Assembly (NCBI GenBank): GCA_019247135.1
Contig: JAFAPL010000484.1
Coordinates: 1 to 17,998 of the forward strand
Length of the DNA: 17,998 nt
Source: Chloroflexota bacterium
GTDB lineage: Bacteria > Chloroflexota > UBA6077 > CF-72
Direction of reading: 5' to 3'
How positions within the stretch are numbered: the stretch's first letter is position 1; each line of letters opens with the position of its first letter. Under the pieces are notes generated by a model. The model was not told where the DNA came from and did not search any database. It was given only the letters and a program-made list of their open reading frames with translations. This document shows positions 7,784-14,827 of the stretch, in pieces. The translations under genes and the position numbers were made by a program.

Positions 7784-8539
7784 CTAGCGCGTGGGAGCCG
7801 CCGTGCGCGCGGGCGTTGCGGCGGCGGGCGCGATTGTCGGTTTGACGGCTGGCTGCGCAGCACTCGTTGGCGCGGCGGTGGCGACGGCGGCGGAAGCGCG
7901 CGTCGGCTGCGCCGCGGGCACCGCGAGCGTCGGCAACGGAGCCGCGGCACGCGCCGTCGGCACGGCGGTGAACCGCTGGGCGGGCGTCGCTGCCACGCGT
8001 GCAACACCCGGAGTCGGCGTCGCCACACTGGCCGCGGGCGGCTCGGGCTTCGTCGTCTCCACATTGCGCGGCCTTGCTGCAACCGTCGGCGCGGCGCGCG
8101 CCGGTGCGGGCGCGACGGCCGGCGCATCCTGCGGCACGTACCTGGGCACCGCGGGTTGCTCCGCCACTTCGGGAGCGTTGAACGGCGTGGGCGATGGGCG
8201 TGCCGTCGGCGGTGGCGCGGTCGCCGTTGGCTGCACGGCTGTTGCCGTGGGGACCGCGGTCGGCGTCTCGGTGGGCGGAAGGGGCGTCGGCGGCTCGACC
8301 GTAGGCAGTGCGGCGAGCGCCTCTTCCTGCGCCTGCACGCGTTGCAGCATGACCGTGCTGCCGAGCCCGAGCAGGTACCCGGCGCAGGCGATGAGGAACA
8401 GGATGCCCGCGACCGCGTACTGGATGCGCTGCCAATCGGTAAGCGCGTCGTACCAGAACATGAAGCGCCGCGCCCAGGCGGGATACCCGGCCTGCGACGG
8501 GCGTATGTCTGTCCGCTCGGTGCGCCTCCACCATCTCAT
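7784..8539 (-). CDS. Single-TM protein with long Pro/Thr/Ala-rich tail
   Basis: A 251-residue protein. Residues 1-40 are basic and aromatic (MRWWRRTERT, WYDALTDWQRIQ), 41-65 form one transmembrane helix, 66-78 a short charged helix (QRVQAQEEALAAL), and 79-251 are almost entirely Pro, Thr, Ala, Val and Ser with repeated PTP/PTAxP patterns. Such tails are typical of Chloroflexi cell-surface proteins and probably act as extended, perhaps glycosylated, wall spacers; that role is inference. There is no recognisable domain. Its ATG overlaps the serA stop as ATGA, so translation is coupled to serA even though the product has no obvious link to serine synthesis. The base composition is skewed by Ala/Pro codons, which also creates long false open frames on the plus strand here. 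Confidence 0.75.
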   Translation of the reverse strand: MRWWRRTERTDIRPSQAGYPAWARRFMFWYDALTDWQRIQYAVAGILFLIACAGYLLGLGSTVMLQRVQAQEEALAALPTVEPPTPLPPTETPTAVPTATAVQPTATAPPPTARPSPTPFNAPEVAEQPAVPRYVPQDAPAVAPAPARAAPTVAARPRNVETTKPEPPAASVATPTPGVARVAATPAQRFTAVPTARAAAPLPTLAVPAAQPTRASAAVATAAPTSAAQPAVKPTIAPAAATPARTAAPTR

Positions 8540-10104
8540 AGCTTGATCACCCGAATGGATGGCATCTTGCCAGCCTCACGGATGCGCTCGACGACGCTCG
8601 ATGGCACAGGTTCGTCAACGGACAGCAACATCAGCGCTTCACCGCGGGGCGCGCGCCGCCCGACCTGCATCGAGGAGATGTTGATGTCCGCCTGGCCAAG
8701 CAGTGTTCCGACGAGCCCGATCATACCCGGCTGATCGACGTGCTGGGTCACGAGCATGTAGCCGGCCGTCGGCGCGAGGTGGAGCTCATAGTCGTCGATC
8801 TGCACGACGTTCGCCCGTCCGTCGGAGACGACTCCGGCCACGCTGGTCGAACCGTGACCAGTCCTGACGGTTACACGAACCAGGCTCGTGTACTGGGCGG
8901 GAGTCGTCGAACGGGTTTCGACCACTTCGAAACCACGCTCGTGTGCAAGCAAGCGTGCGTTGACGAGATTAACCGGGGTTGCCGAGATGGGTTCGAGCAG
9001 CCCCTGGATCGCGGCGGCAGTCAAGACGTCGACGCTGTGCTCGGCGACTTCGCCGCGATACGCGATCTCCGCCGAGCGCACGTTGCCCTCCGCCAGTTGC
9101 GTAGCGAGCTTGCCGAGCATGACGACCAGATCGAGGTATGGCTGCAGGGCCTCCGCGTCTTCGGGTCGCAGGTTCGGGGCATTTACGGCGAACTGCGCGG
9201 GTCGCCCATCCAGCACCGCCAGCACGTCTCTGGCGACCTGCAACGCGACATTGGTCTGGGCTTCCACCGTCGATGCGCCCAGGTGCGGCGTGCCAACCAC
9301 GCGCGGATGTTTTGGAAGGGGGTCGTCGGCAGATACCGGCTCAGGGTCCCAAACGTCGATGCCTGCTCCGGCAAGCCGGCCCGCATCCAGGGCCTCCAGC
9401 AGAGCCTGGCTGTCGACAAGGCCGCCGCGAGCGCAGTTCACCATGAACGCGCTCGAACGGATATGCGCCAGCCGCTCGGCATTGAGAATCCCGCGCGTGG
9501 CTTCGGTAAGCGGAACGTGCAGCGACACGAAGTCGGCGCCCTCCAGCACGGAGTTCAGCTCCAGCGGCTCCAGGCCGAGTCGGCGAACGTGCTCGTCGGG
9601 CACATATGGATCGAACACGAGCACGCGCATCTCGAGGCCGAGCGCACGACGCGCCACCTCCGTGCCAACGCGACCGAGTCCGACCAGCCCGAGCGTTTTA
9701 CCCGTGAGCTCGGTGCCGACGTACCTGTTTCGCGCCCACTCACCTCGCTTGAGCGCGGTGTCGGCGGCGGGGATTCGGCGAGCAAGCGCGAACATCAGCG
9801 CCAGGGTGTGCTCGGCCGCCGCGACGGCGTTACCGCCCGGGGCGTTGACGACGACGATGCCGCGGGCAGTCGCCGCGCTCACGTCGATGGTGTCGACGCC
9901 GGCGCCCGCTCGACCGATCACGCGCAGTCGGGGCGCATGCTCCAGCAGTGGTTGCGTGACGTGCGTCTCGCTGCGCACCACCAACGCATCCGCGTCCTCG
10001 AGCGCGCGCTCGAGGTCCGTGCGCCGTGGGGTTTCGACGGAGGCCTGCTCGCGCAGCACGGCCAGGCCGTCTTCAGCGATCGGATCGGCGACGACGACCT
10101 TCAC
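8536..10104 (-). CDS. serA: D-3-phosphoglycerate dehydrogenase (long form with ACT domain)
   Basis: A 522-residue protein, the length of long-form SerA, which oxidises 3-phosphoglycerate to phosphohydroxypyruvate with NAD in the first step of serine synthesis. The substrate domain carries GRAGAGVDTID, the NAD-binding loop GLGRVG is at about 142-147, and the catalytic residues are R226 (NCARGGLVD), E255 (DVWDPEP) and H274 (TPHLGAST). After the catalytic part come the ASB-type intervening domain (about 310-445) and a C-terminal ACT domain (VTQHVDQPGMIGLVGTLLG), which gives serine feedback in relatives. I chose the GTG at 10104 because the normal family start (KVVVADPIAEDGL) follows at once; the frame stays open to 10269, but that part overlaps the aminotransferase gene and is Arg/Pro-rich noise. 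No clear Shine-Dalgarno sequence. It lies 61 bases after the aminotransferase gene. Confidence 0.96.
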   Translation of the reverse strand: MKVVVADPIAEDGLAVLREQASVETPRRTDLERALEDADALVVRSETHVTQPLLEHAPRLRVIGRAGAGVDTIDVSAATARGIVVVNAPGGNAVAAAEHTLALMFALARRIPAADTALKRGEWARNRYVGTELTGKTLGLVGLGRVGTEVARRALGLEMRVLVFDPYVPDEHVRRLGLEPLELNSVLEGADFVSLHVPLTEATRGILNAERLAHIRSSAFMVNCARGGLVDSQALLEALDAGRLAGAGIDVWDPEPVSADDPLPKHPRVVGTPHLGASTVEAQTNVALQVARDVLAVLDGRPAQFAVNAPNLRPEDAEALQPYLDLVVMLGKLATQLAEGNVRSAEIAYRGEVAEHSVDVLTAAAIQGLLEPISATPVNLVNARLLAHERGFEVVETRSTTPAQYTSLVRVTVRTGHGSTSVAGVVSDGRANVVQIDDYELHLAPTAGYMLVTQHVDQPGMIGLVGTLLGQADINISSMQVGRRAPRGEALMLLSVDEPVPSSVVERIREAGKMPSIRVIKL

Positions 10105-10165
10105 TTGGTGGGTCGCAGAGTGCCGCCGCTGCGTTCGTGTGTACTGTTCATGCGGGCTGCCGGGC

Positions 10166-11269
10166 TCAGGCGGCGGTGCGGCGCGTCTGCGCGGAGTTGA
10201 GCTCGATCTGAAGTGCACGCAAGACCGCCGCCAGGTCAGCCTCGTCGACCCAGCCCATGTGTCCGGCACGTATCACCCGGCCTTCGAGATCCCCCTGGCC
10301 ACCGGCGAGCACCACCGAGTGGCGCTCGCGCAAGCGGTCGATCAGTCGTCCGGCGTCAACGTCCTCGGGCACGAAGGCCGTGGTCACGGTCGGCGAGGCA
10401 AAACGCGGGTCGGCGAGCAAACGCAGGCCCAGATCTGCCAGCCCGTCACGCGTGTACTGCCCCAGCCGCTCGTGCGTCTTAAAAATCTGCTCGAGACCTT
10501 CTTGACGCATCATGCCCAGGGCCGTATCGAGTGCGAAGAACAAGCTGACGGCCGGCGTCCACGGGGTCTGTCCAGCATCGAGAGAGCGTTTGTGTGCCCG
10601 CCAGTCGAAGTACATTCGGGGCGACGAGGCCTGTTTCTGACGCTCCCACGCACGCGCCGAGATCGAGACGAACACGAGGCCAGGCGGAATCATCCAGCCC
10701 TTCTGCGAACCGGCCACGATCACGTCGCAGCCCCATGCTTCTGGCTGCACAGGCACTGAACCGACGGACGAGATCCCATCAACCAGCAGCAGCACCTCAG
10801 GTCTGGCCTGGCGTACCGCATGCGCGAATGCTTCGAGTGGATTCAGAACACCCGTCGAGGTCTCGTTGTGCGTTATGAACACCGAATCGATCTCGGGGTC
10901 AGCCCGCAGACGATCCACCACCCGCTGAGGGTCGACGGCCTGGCCGGGCGAGAAACTTACGTCGATCACGTCAATCCCGAAGGCGCGCGCCGTCTTCGCC
11001 ATGCGCTCGCCGAAGTAGCCGATGCTGGCGACGAGCAGTTTCTGGCCAGGACTCAGGGTGTTGACCACGAGGGACTCGAGTCCGCCGGAGCCCGAGGCGG
11101 TCAAGATCAGGACGTCATTGTGCGTCTGGAATGCCCACTGGACGCCCTCGACACACGAACGCAAGAGCGCCGAGAACTCGGGTCCGCGATGCGCGATCAT
11201 CTCGTGGCCGAGCGCCTCGCGCACCGCGGGCGGCAACGGCGTGGGACCTGGTGTTCGCAGGTTTGTCAT
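10166..11269 (-). CDS. Class V aminotransferase (alanine-glyoxylate / serine-pyruvate / phosphoserine type)
   Basis: A 367-residue PLP enzyme of the alanine-glyoxylate aminotransferase branch. Numbering from the GTG at 11272: the N-terminal TPGPTPLPPAV is the family signature, HRGPEF follows at 28-33, the cofactor aspartate is D165 (LLVDGISSVG) and the PLP lysine is K191 (AGSQKGWMIPPGL). Relatives are often annotated as 'soluble hydrogenase 42 kDa subunit', a historical misname. Lying directly before serA, it probably turns phosphohydroxypyruvate into phosphoserine in place of a standard SerC, as class V enzymes do in some archaea and deep-branching bacteria. Glyoxylate-alanine or serine-glyoxylate transfer is the alternative, and sequence alone does not decide. 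The start is GTG-ATG (11272, 11269); I give the ATG. The 59 bases upstream separate it from the thiamine pyrophosphokinase gene. Confidence 0.9.
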   Translation of the reverse strand: MTNLRTPGPTPLPPAVREALGHEMIAHRGPEFSALLRSCVEGVQWAFQTHNDVLILTASGSGGLESLVVNTLSPGQKLLVASIGYFGERMAKTARAFGIDVIDVSFSPGQAVDPQRVVDRLRADPEIDSVFITHNETSTGVLNPLEAFAHAVRQARPEVLLLVDGISSVGSVPVQPEAWGCDVIVAGSQKGWMIPPGLVFVSISARAWERQKQASSPRMYFDWRAHKRSLDAGQTPWTPAVSLFFALDTALGMMRQEGLEQIFKTHERLGQYTRDGLADLGLRLLADPRFASPTVTTAFVPEDVDAGRLIDRLRERHSVVLAGGQGDLEGRVIRAGHMGWVDEADLAAVLRALQIELNSAQTRRTAA

Positions 11270-11328
11270 CACATCTTCGCCTGCCTGGGAGCCATAACGC
11301 GCGGATCATAACGGAGGACCCTGGCCAG

Positions 11329-12003
11329 CTAGGTAGCCTCTGGAAAGTAGCGACACACCAGGAGTAGGCCGCTGTCCAGTTCGACTCGTACCTGGTCTGC
11401 AATTGGCTCGTTGCTCACGCCCTGGGTGCTGCCGCGCGCGAGGACCGCGTCCGTGAGAGGCCAGCGCATCCCGCGAGTGCACACTCCTCGCGCCGTTTCG
11501 AGGGGGATCAACGAGATAATCTCGCCATGCTCCGGCTGCCACTCGAGCACCCGGTCGGCGCGCAACACGCGGCATTCGTTCATGCCGTCGAGCAGCGTGG
11601 CCTCGACGCTCAGCCGTGCCGTGAGCAAAACGCTCGCGAGCTCCTGATCGAGGCGCGGCCCTCCCAGGAAGCCCAGCAGGATCAGCTCGCGCGCGCCGTT
11701 CTGTACGGCGCGCTCGATCGCCAGATCACCATCCGTGGCGTCTTTATCGCGGGAGTGGTGTTCCAGCGGCACGCCTTCGTCGTGTAAGCGGCGCAAGGTG
11801 TCCGGGTCGATGGAGTCCATATCGCCGACCACCACGTCGGGCGTGATCTCCAGACCGAAGGCCGTGCGGGCACCACTATCGGCGGCGACGACGTATGCCC
11901 GATCGATTGCCTCGAGCCGGCGTCGCAGCCTCGGCGTGAGCACAACGTGCGCGCCGGCAATGACGAGGCCGATGGCACGTGTTGTGCTAAACGCCGGTTC
12001 CAC
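11329..12003 (-). CDS. thiN: Thiamine pyrophosphokinase
   Basis: A 224-residue protein that phosphorylates thiamine to thiamine diphosphate with ATP. Family motifs are clear: AADSGA (near 40-45), GDMDS (60-64, the usual GDFDS), KDATDGDLAI (87-96, the usual KDxTDxExA) and GGPRLDQ (114-120, the usual GGRLDH). The C-terminal half is the shorter beta domain that completes the thiamine site (IISLIPLE, MRWPLTDAVL). The acidic metal-binding residues are kept. I chose the GTG at 12003 because the longer ATG at 12042 would lie antisense across the ribosome-binding site and first codons of the divergent zinc-ribbon gene and adds only a Pro/Cys-rich stretch. It is the first gene of the long minus-strand run, so it probably carries the run's promoter, which must lie in or near the 23-base divergent gap. 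No TPP riboswitch is visible. Confidence 0.9.
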   Translation of the reverse strand: MEPAFSTTRAIGLVIAGAHVVLTPRLRRRLEAIDRAYVVAADSGARTAFGLEITPDVVVGDMDSIDPDTLRRLHDEGVPLEHHSRDKDATDGDLAIERAVQNGARELILLGFLGGPRLDQELASVLLTARLSVEATLLDGMNECRVLRADRVLEWQPEHGEIISLIPLETARGVCTRGMRWPLTDAVLARGSTQGVSNEPIADQVRVELDSGLLLVCRYFPEAT

Positions 12004-12016
12004 GCGAGGTGCCTCT

Positions 12017-12022
12017 GGAGGG
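12017..12022 (+). promoter_or_regulatory. Shine-Dalgarno sequence of the zinc-ribbon gene
   Basis: GGAGGG lies 4 bases before the ATG at 12027. It fixes this ATG as the start in preference to the in-frame GTG at 12009, which would add six residues and place this motif inside the gene. It also argues that the divergent thiN gene starts at 12003 rather than 12042. Confidence 0.75.
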
Positions 12023-12026
12023 CAAC

Positions 12027-12305
12027 ATGGCAAGGGTTCCACGACTCATTCAGGTCTTCAACGTCCAGTGCGTCATGTGTGGCCGCGCCGCCGGGCAGTT
12101 GATGAACGGGGTCTTCGTGCACAACCAGCGGGTACGAGTGCCCATCCCCGGCAAGAGCGGGTCGCGCTGCGGTGAGTGCGGTGGCAACCTGTACCTCGAA
12201 CCTGACGAGTCGGTGACTCCGTTCATGGCAACCCAGATTCAGGCACAGCGCACTGCTGCCCAGCAGCAGGCAGCCGCCCACGCGGCAGCGTTGCGGGCGG
12301 CCTGA
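12027..12305 (+). CDS. Small zinc-ribbon protein, function unknown
   Basis: A 92-residue protein with a CVMCG (C15, C18) and CGECGG (C48, C51) pair, a four-cysteine zinc ribbon with a 29-residue spacer containing a basic segment (VHNQRVRVPIPGKSGSR). The segment FNVQCVMCGRAAGQL and the GGNLYLEPDESVTP end look like a treble-clef or rubredoxin-like nucleic-acid or protein binding module. The last 25 residues are Gln/Ala-rich helix (QIQAQRTAAQQQAAAHAAAL). It has a strong Shine-Dalgarno sequence and is the only plus-strand gene in the second half of the window, read away from thiN with a 23-base divergent gap. Compact zinc ribbons like this are frequent in Chloroflexi with no known role. I assign none. 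Confidence 0.8.
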   Translation: MARVPRLIQVFNVQCVMCGRAAGQLMNGVFVHNQRVRVPIPGKSGSRCGECGGNLYLEPDESVTPFMATQIQAQRTAAQQQAAAHAAALRAA

Positions 12306-12321
12306 TCGGCCGACAGGCCAG

Positions 12322-12411
12322 GTGAATACGACCTCCGGCAAGTACAACCCGGCGCAAGTCCCTCCGAAGTTCCGACCCACGTATCGGCGCTCCTCCGCCA
12401 CGCCGGGCTAG
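12322..12411 (+). CDS. Possible 29-residue ORF downstream of the zinc-ribbon gene
   Basis: A GTG at 12322 starts a frame ending in TAG at 12411 that encodes a Lys/Arg/Pro/Tyr-rich peptide (it begins MNTTSGKYNPAQVPPKF and ends in RSSATPG). An AGGCCAGG stretch (12315-12322) runs into the start codon. GC at the third codon position is 24 of 29 by hand count, as in real genes here. It starts 16 bases after the zinc-ribbon stop in the +1 frame and fills most of the gap to the convergent gene. The frame is open upstream into the zinc-ribbon gene, so a frameshifted extension of that protein is another reading. Very short, so chance is quite possible. Confidence 0.25.
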   Translation: MNTTSGKYNPAQVPPKFRPTYRRSSATPG

Positions 12412-12428
12412 CGTCTTCCTCGCGCGCC

Positions 12429-12719
12429 TCAACTCTGCGCGCCGAACGGCAATGGGCCGCCGGCGCGCGTCGTTTTCCACAGCGGCAACAGCTCTTCCGC
12501 CAGCAAGGCCAGGCCCACATCGTCTGAGCTGAGGGCTTGTTGGAGCCGTGCCTCAAAGTCTTCAGCGGTGCAACTGTCGTCGCACCAGCCTTTGAGATGC
12601 TCCATCTTGAGCCGCAACGGATGCCGCACCGCATGCCCGCCCGCATGCGACCATTGCCGCTCGTACTCGTGCATGACGGACTGGCAAAAGCTGCCTGGTT
12701 GCAAACGACGCTCCGCCAT
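12429..12719 (-). CDS. Small Cys/His-bearing protein behind gdhA, unknown
   Basis: A 96-residue protein. The N-terminal half holds spaced Cys and His residues (C12, H17, H25, H29, H33, H41, C46, C50; for example HAGGHAVRHP and GWCDDSC) that could bind a metal, although they do not form a known zinc-finger pattern. The C-terminal half is a regular amphipathic helix pair (AEDFEARLQQAL, VGLALLAEELLPLW). The mix of a clear helix and balanced codon use argues for a real gene. It begins 19 bases after the gdhA stop and is probably read with it. There is no clear Shine-Dalgarno sequence before the ATG at 12719; an ATG at 12674 is a second possibility. I do not recognise a family. Confidence 0.65.
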   Translation of the reverse strand: MAERRLQPGSFCQSVMHEYERQWSHAGGHAVRHPLRLKMEHLKGWCDDSCTAEDFEARLQQALSSDDVGLALLAEELLPLWKTTRAGGPLPFGAQS

Positions 12720-12738
12720 TAGCGCTCAGCCTGACAAC

Positions 12739-14085
12739 TCATGCATACAGACCCCGCAACTGGCGCGCCTGCATGATGCGATCGACCGCCTGAATGTACG
12801 CCGCGGTACGCGCATCCACCTCAAACCGTTCGCGCGTATCCCACACCGCGTCGAACGCCGCGACCATTTTCTGCTCGAGGCTGTCGTTCACATCCGACTC
12901 TTTCCAGAAGTAGCCGTAGCGATCCTGAACCCATTCGAAGTACGACACCACGACCCCGCCGGCGTTAGCCAGGATGTCGGGCACGACCAGCACGCCACGG
13001 CGCGCCAGGATCTCGTCCGCATCGGGCGTCGTCGGTCCGTTTGCGCCTTCGACGATGATCCGCGCCTGAATCTCACTTGCATTGTCGGCGGTGACCTGGC
13101 CTTCCATTGCCGCGGGTAGCAGCACGTCCACAGGCAGCCGCAGCAGCGCCTCGTTTTCCAGGGTCTCAGCACCGGGGACCCCGCGGAGCTCACCGGTCTC
13201 GCGGTAGTACGCGGCCACACGCGGAATATCCAGTCCGTGCGGATCGTGGATGGCGCCGCTCACATCCGATAACGCGACGACGCGGGCGCCAGCCGCGTGG
13301 AGTAGCTTCGCCGCGTTCGACCCGACGTTGCCGAAACCCTGGATCGCGACCGTCGCGCCTTCGAGTTCGCGGCCGACGCGTCGCAGCGTCTCGCGAGTAA
13401 TCACCATCAAACCGCGTCCGGTCGCTTCGAGTCGGCCACCCGATCCACCGAGTGCGATCGGCTTGCCCGTGACCACGCCTGGCTCGACGTAGCCCTTCTT
13501 CATCGAGAACGTGTCCATGACCCACGCCATCACGCGCGAGCTGGTGCCCAGGTCCGGCGCTGGAATGTCCACCGTGGGTCCAATCAGGTCGAAGATCTCC
13601 GAGATGTAGCGGCGAGTGATGCGTTCGAGCTCGCCATCAGAGAGCTTGAGTGGATCGCAGGCGACGCCGCCTTTGGCGCCGCCAAACGGAATATCCACGA
13701 TGGCGCACTTCCAGGCCATCCAGGCTGCCAGCGCGGTGCAGTCCTCGAGACTGACGTCAGGGTGGTAACGAATTCCACCCTTGCCGGGCCCGCGCGATTT
13801 GTCGCACATGACGCGGTAACCGTCGAACACACGCAGATGGCCGTCGTCCATCATGACCGGTACGGACACAACGACCTGACGCCGCGGGTGGCGTAACGGC
13901 TCGAGTGCGTCCGGGTCAGGGTGCAGCACCGCGGCGGCTCGATCGATCTGTTCGAGCACATCGTCGAATGGGTTGTGGTGCACCCGCGCCGGTGTGCCGG
14001 ACTTGATCGCCGACCGATGCTTCGCAGGCCCAGCCCCAGTGGTTGGAGTCAGCATTGTTCCACGGGCGATGCGTGCCCGTCCCAT
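12739..14085 (-). CDS. gdhA: Glutamate dehydrogenase (Glu/Leu/Phe/Val dehydrogenase family)
   Basis: A 448-residue protein that reversibly deaminates glutamate to 2-oxoglutarate and ammonia. Numbered from the ATG at 14085, the substrate part has GPGKGGIRYHPD (K102), WKCAIVD (K126) and the signature PFGGAKGG with K138, plus the family aspartate D178 (PAPDLGT). The coenzyme part has GFGNVG (250-255) followed by VALSDVSG, where the Asp at the end of the second strand suggests NAD use. The motifs match NAD-type GDH (GudB/RocG-like) best; a branched-chain amino acid dehydrogenase is less likely. A strong Shine-Dalgarno sequence decides the start. This leaves an N-terminal extension of about 37 residues, Thr/Gly/Lys/Arg-rich, before the normal family start (NPFDDVLEQIDRAA). 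It lies 76 bases after the reductase gene and so may have its own promoter. Confidence 0.96.
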   Translation of the reverse strand: MGRARIARGTMLTPTTGAGPAKHRSAIKSGTPARVHHNPFDDVLEQIDRAAAVLHPDPDALEPLRHPRRQVVVSVPVMMDDGHLRVFDGYRVMCDKSRGPGKGGIRYHPDVSLEDCTALAAWMAWKCAIVDIPFGGAKGGVACDPLKLSDGELERITRRYISEIFDLIGPTVDIPAPDLGTSSRVMAWVMDTFSMKKGYVEPGVVTGKPIALGGSGGRLEATGRGLMVITRETLRRVGRELEGATVAIQGFGNVGSNAAKLLHAAGARVVALSDVSGAIHDPHGLDIPRVAAYYRETGELRGVPGAETLENEALLRLPVDVLLPAAMEGQVTADNASEIQARIIVEGANGPTTPDADEILARRGVLVVPDILANAGGVVVSYFEWVQDRYGYFWKESDVNDSLEQKMVAAFDAVWDTRERFEVDARTAAYIQAVDRIMQARQLRGLYA

Positions 14086-14092
14086 ACTTGCC

Positions 14093-14099
14093 ACCTCCT
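14093..14099 (-). promoter_or_regulatory. Shine-Dalgarno sequence of gdhA
   Basis: AGGAGGT on the minus strand, 7 bases before the ATG at 14085 and embedded in GAGGAGGTGG. It is the strongest ribosome-binding site in the window. It sets the gdhA start at 14085 instead of the upstream in-frame ATG at 14151, whose extra 22 codons would contain this motif. Confidence 0.85.
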
Positions 14100-14161
14100 C
14101 GGCGTCGAGAACTCGGGCTGGCCACGCTGCCAACCCTTCAGAATCGATCATAGGACATGGC

Positions 14162-14827
14162 TCAGACGCCTACGCGATATTTGAGGAAGAGCTCTCCAGC
14201 GATCTCGCTCACGGAAATGAGCTCCAGCCCGATCACTGGAAACAGGCCGCCCTGAATGAGCGTGAGCGGCTGACTACCGCCGGCCAGCTTCGGCGCGACG
14301 GTGACGAACAGCTCATCGACGAGCTGCGCTTCGAATAACACGGCGTTCAGGGTCGGGCCACCTTCACACACGATTCGCCGGTAGCCGTCACGGTGCAGGT
14401 CGGCCATGACCTGCGCAACCGTACGCACGCGCCGCACCTCTACGTTGTCGCCGTGTACGTCGATCCGCGCATCCGTCGTTACGTAGATGCGGGTTGCTGA
14501 GGCGTAGTACGGGTGCTCAGCGGGCAGGTTTCCACTCGCTGTCACGATCGCGCCGAGCGGTTGTGGCGACAGCCCACGTTGCACGCGCTGGCGGCTGAGG
14601 TCCGCTGGCACGCGTGCCGACAGCGGGTCCGCGCGGACGGTGGCCGCACCATGCAAGATCACGTCCGCTTCGGCGCGCATCTCGCGCATGAGCCGCTTGT
14701 CGCGTTCGGAGCCGATGCCCACCGCCGTGCCGCCAATCGCCGCCCGGCCATCGACCGTCACGATCATGTTGAGCGCCAGGTAGGGCCGCGAAGAGTCGCG
14801 TGCCTCGCCAAGCATGGACTCGCGCAT
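14162..14827 (-). CDS. RibD C-terminal-type reductase (pyrimidine reductase / DHFR-like family)
   Basis: A 221-residue protein with the fold of the RibD reductase domain. It begins RPYLALNMIVTVDGRAA (14-30), the family start with the substrate-binding TVDG. SERDKRLMREMRAEADVILHG (40-60) and AATVRADP (61-68) follow, then the NADPH-binding CEGGPTLNAVL (154-164) and DELFVTVAPKLAGG (171-184). RibD reduces the ribosyl-amino-pyrimidine in riboflavin synthesis, but this protein has no deaminase domain and no other rib gene is nearby. It could be a separate pyrimidine reductase for riboflavin or F420/flavin-related chemistry, or a reductase for another substrate. The ATG at 14827 overlaps the protease stop as TGATG, so translation is coupled to the protease gene. 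The frame is open upstream to 15130, but there it only shadows the protease. An ATG at 14815 is a second choice. Confidence 0.85.
   Translation of the reverse strand: MRESMLGEARDSSRPYLALNMIVTVDGRAAIGGTAVGIGSERDKRLMREMRAEADVILHGAATVRADPLSARVPADLSRQRVQRGLSPQPLGAIVTASGNLPAEHPYYASATRIYVTTDARIDVHGDNVEVRRVRTVAQVMADLHRDGYRRIVCEGGPTLNAVLFEAQLVDELFVTVAPKLAGGSQPLTLIQGGLFPVIGLELISVSEIAGELFLKYRVGV

Noticed and set aside
6875..8734. A very long plus-strand open frame (619 codons) across argF, the Pro/Thr-rich gene and the serA end
   Set aside because: It is rich in Arg/Gly with no domain and lies antisense to two clearly identified genes. GC-rich codons on the minus strand remove stops from this frame.
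10105..10269. N-terminal extension of SerA
   Set aside because: It overlaps the aminotransferase C-terminus and is Arg/Pro-rich; the family start is right at the GTG at 10104.
8740..10759. Two long plus-strand open frames across serA and the aminotransferase gene
   Set aside because: Both are Arg/Ser/Ala-rich shadows of genes with full catalytic motifs on the minus strand.
11305..11310. TATGAT on the minus strand as a -10 box for the aminotransferase gene
   Set aside because: No -35-like hexamer lies 16-18 bases upstream. A single hexamer match is too weak to call a promoter.
12306..12321. GGCC-GACA-GGCC as a transcription terminator of the zinc-ribbon gene
   Set aside because: The stem is only 4 base pairs and no T-run follows.
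14147..14152. TATGAT on the minus strand as a -10 box for gdhA, about 60 bases before the start
   Set aside because: No matching -35 at the right spacing. The location is plausible, but the evidence is one hexamer.
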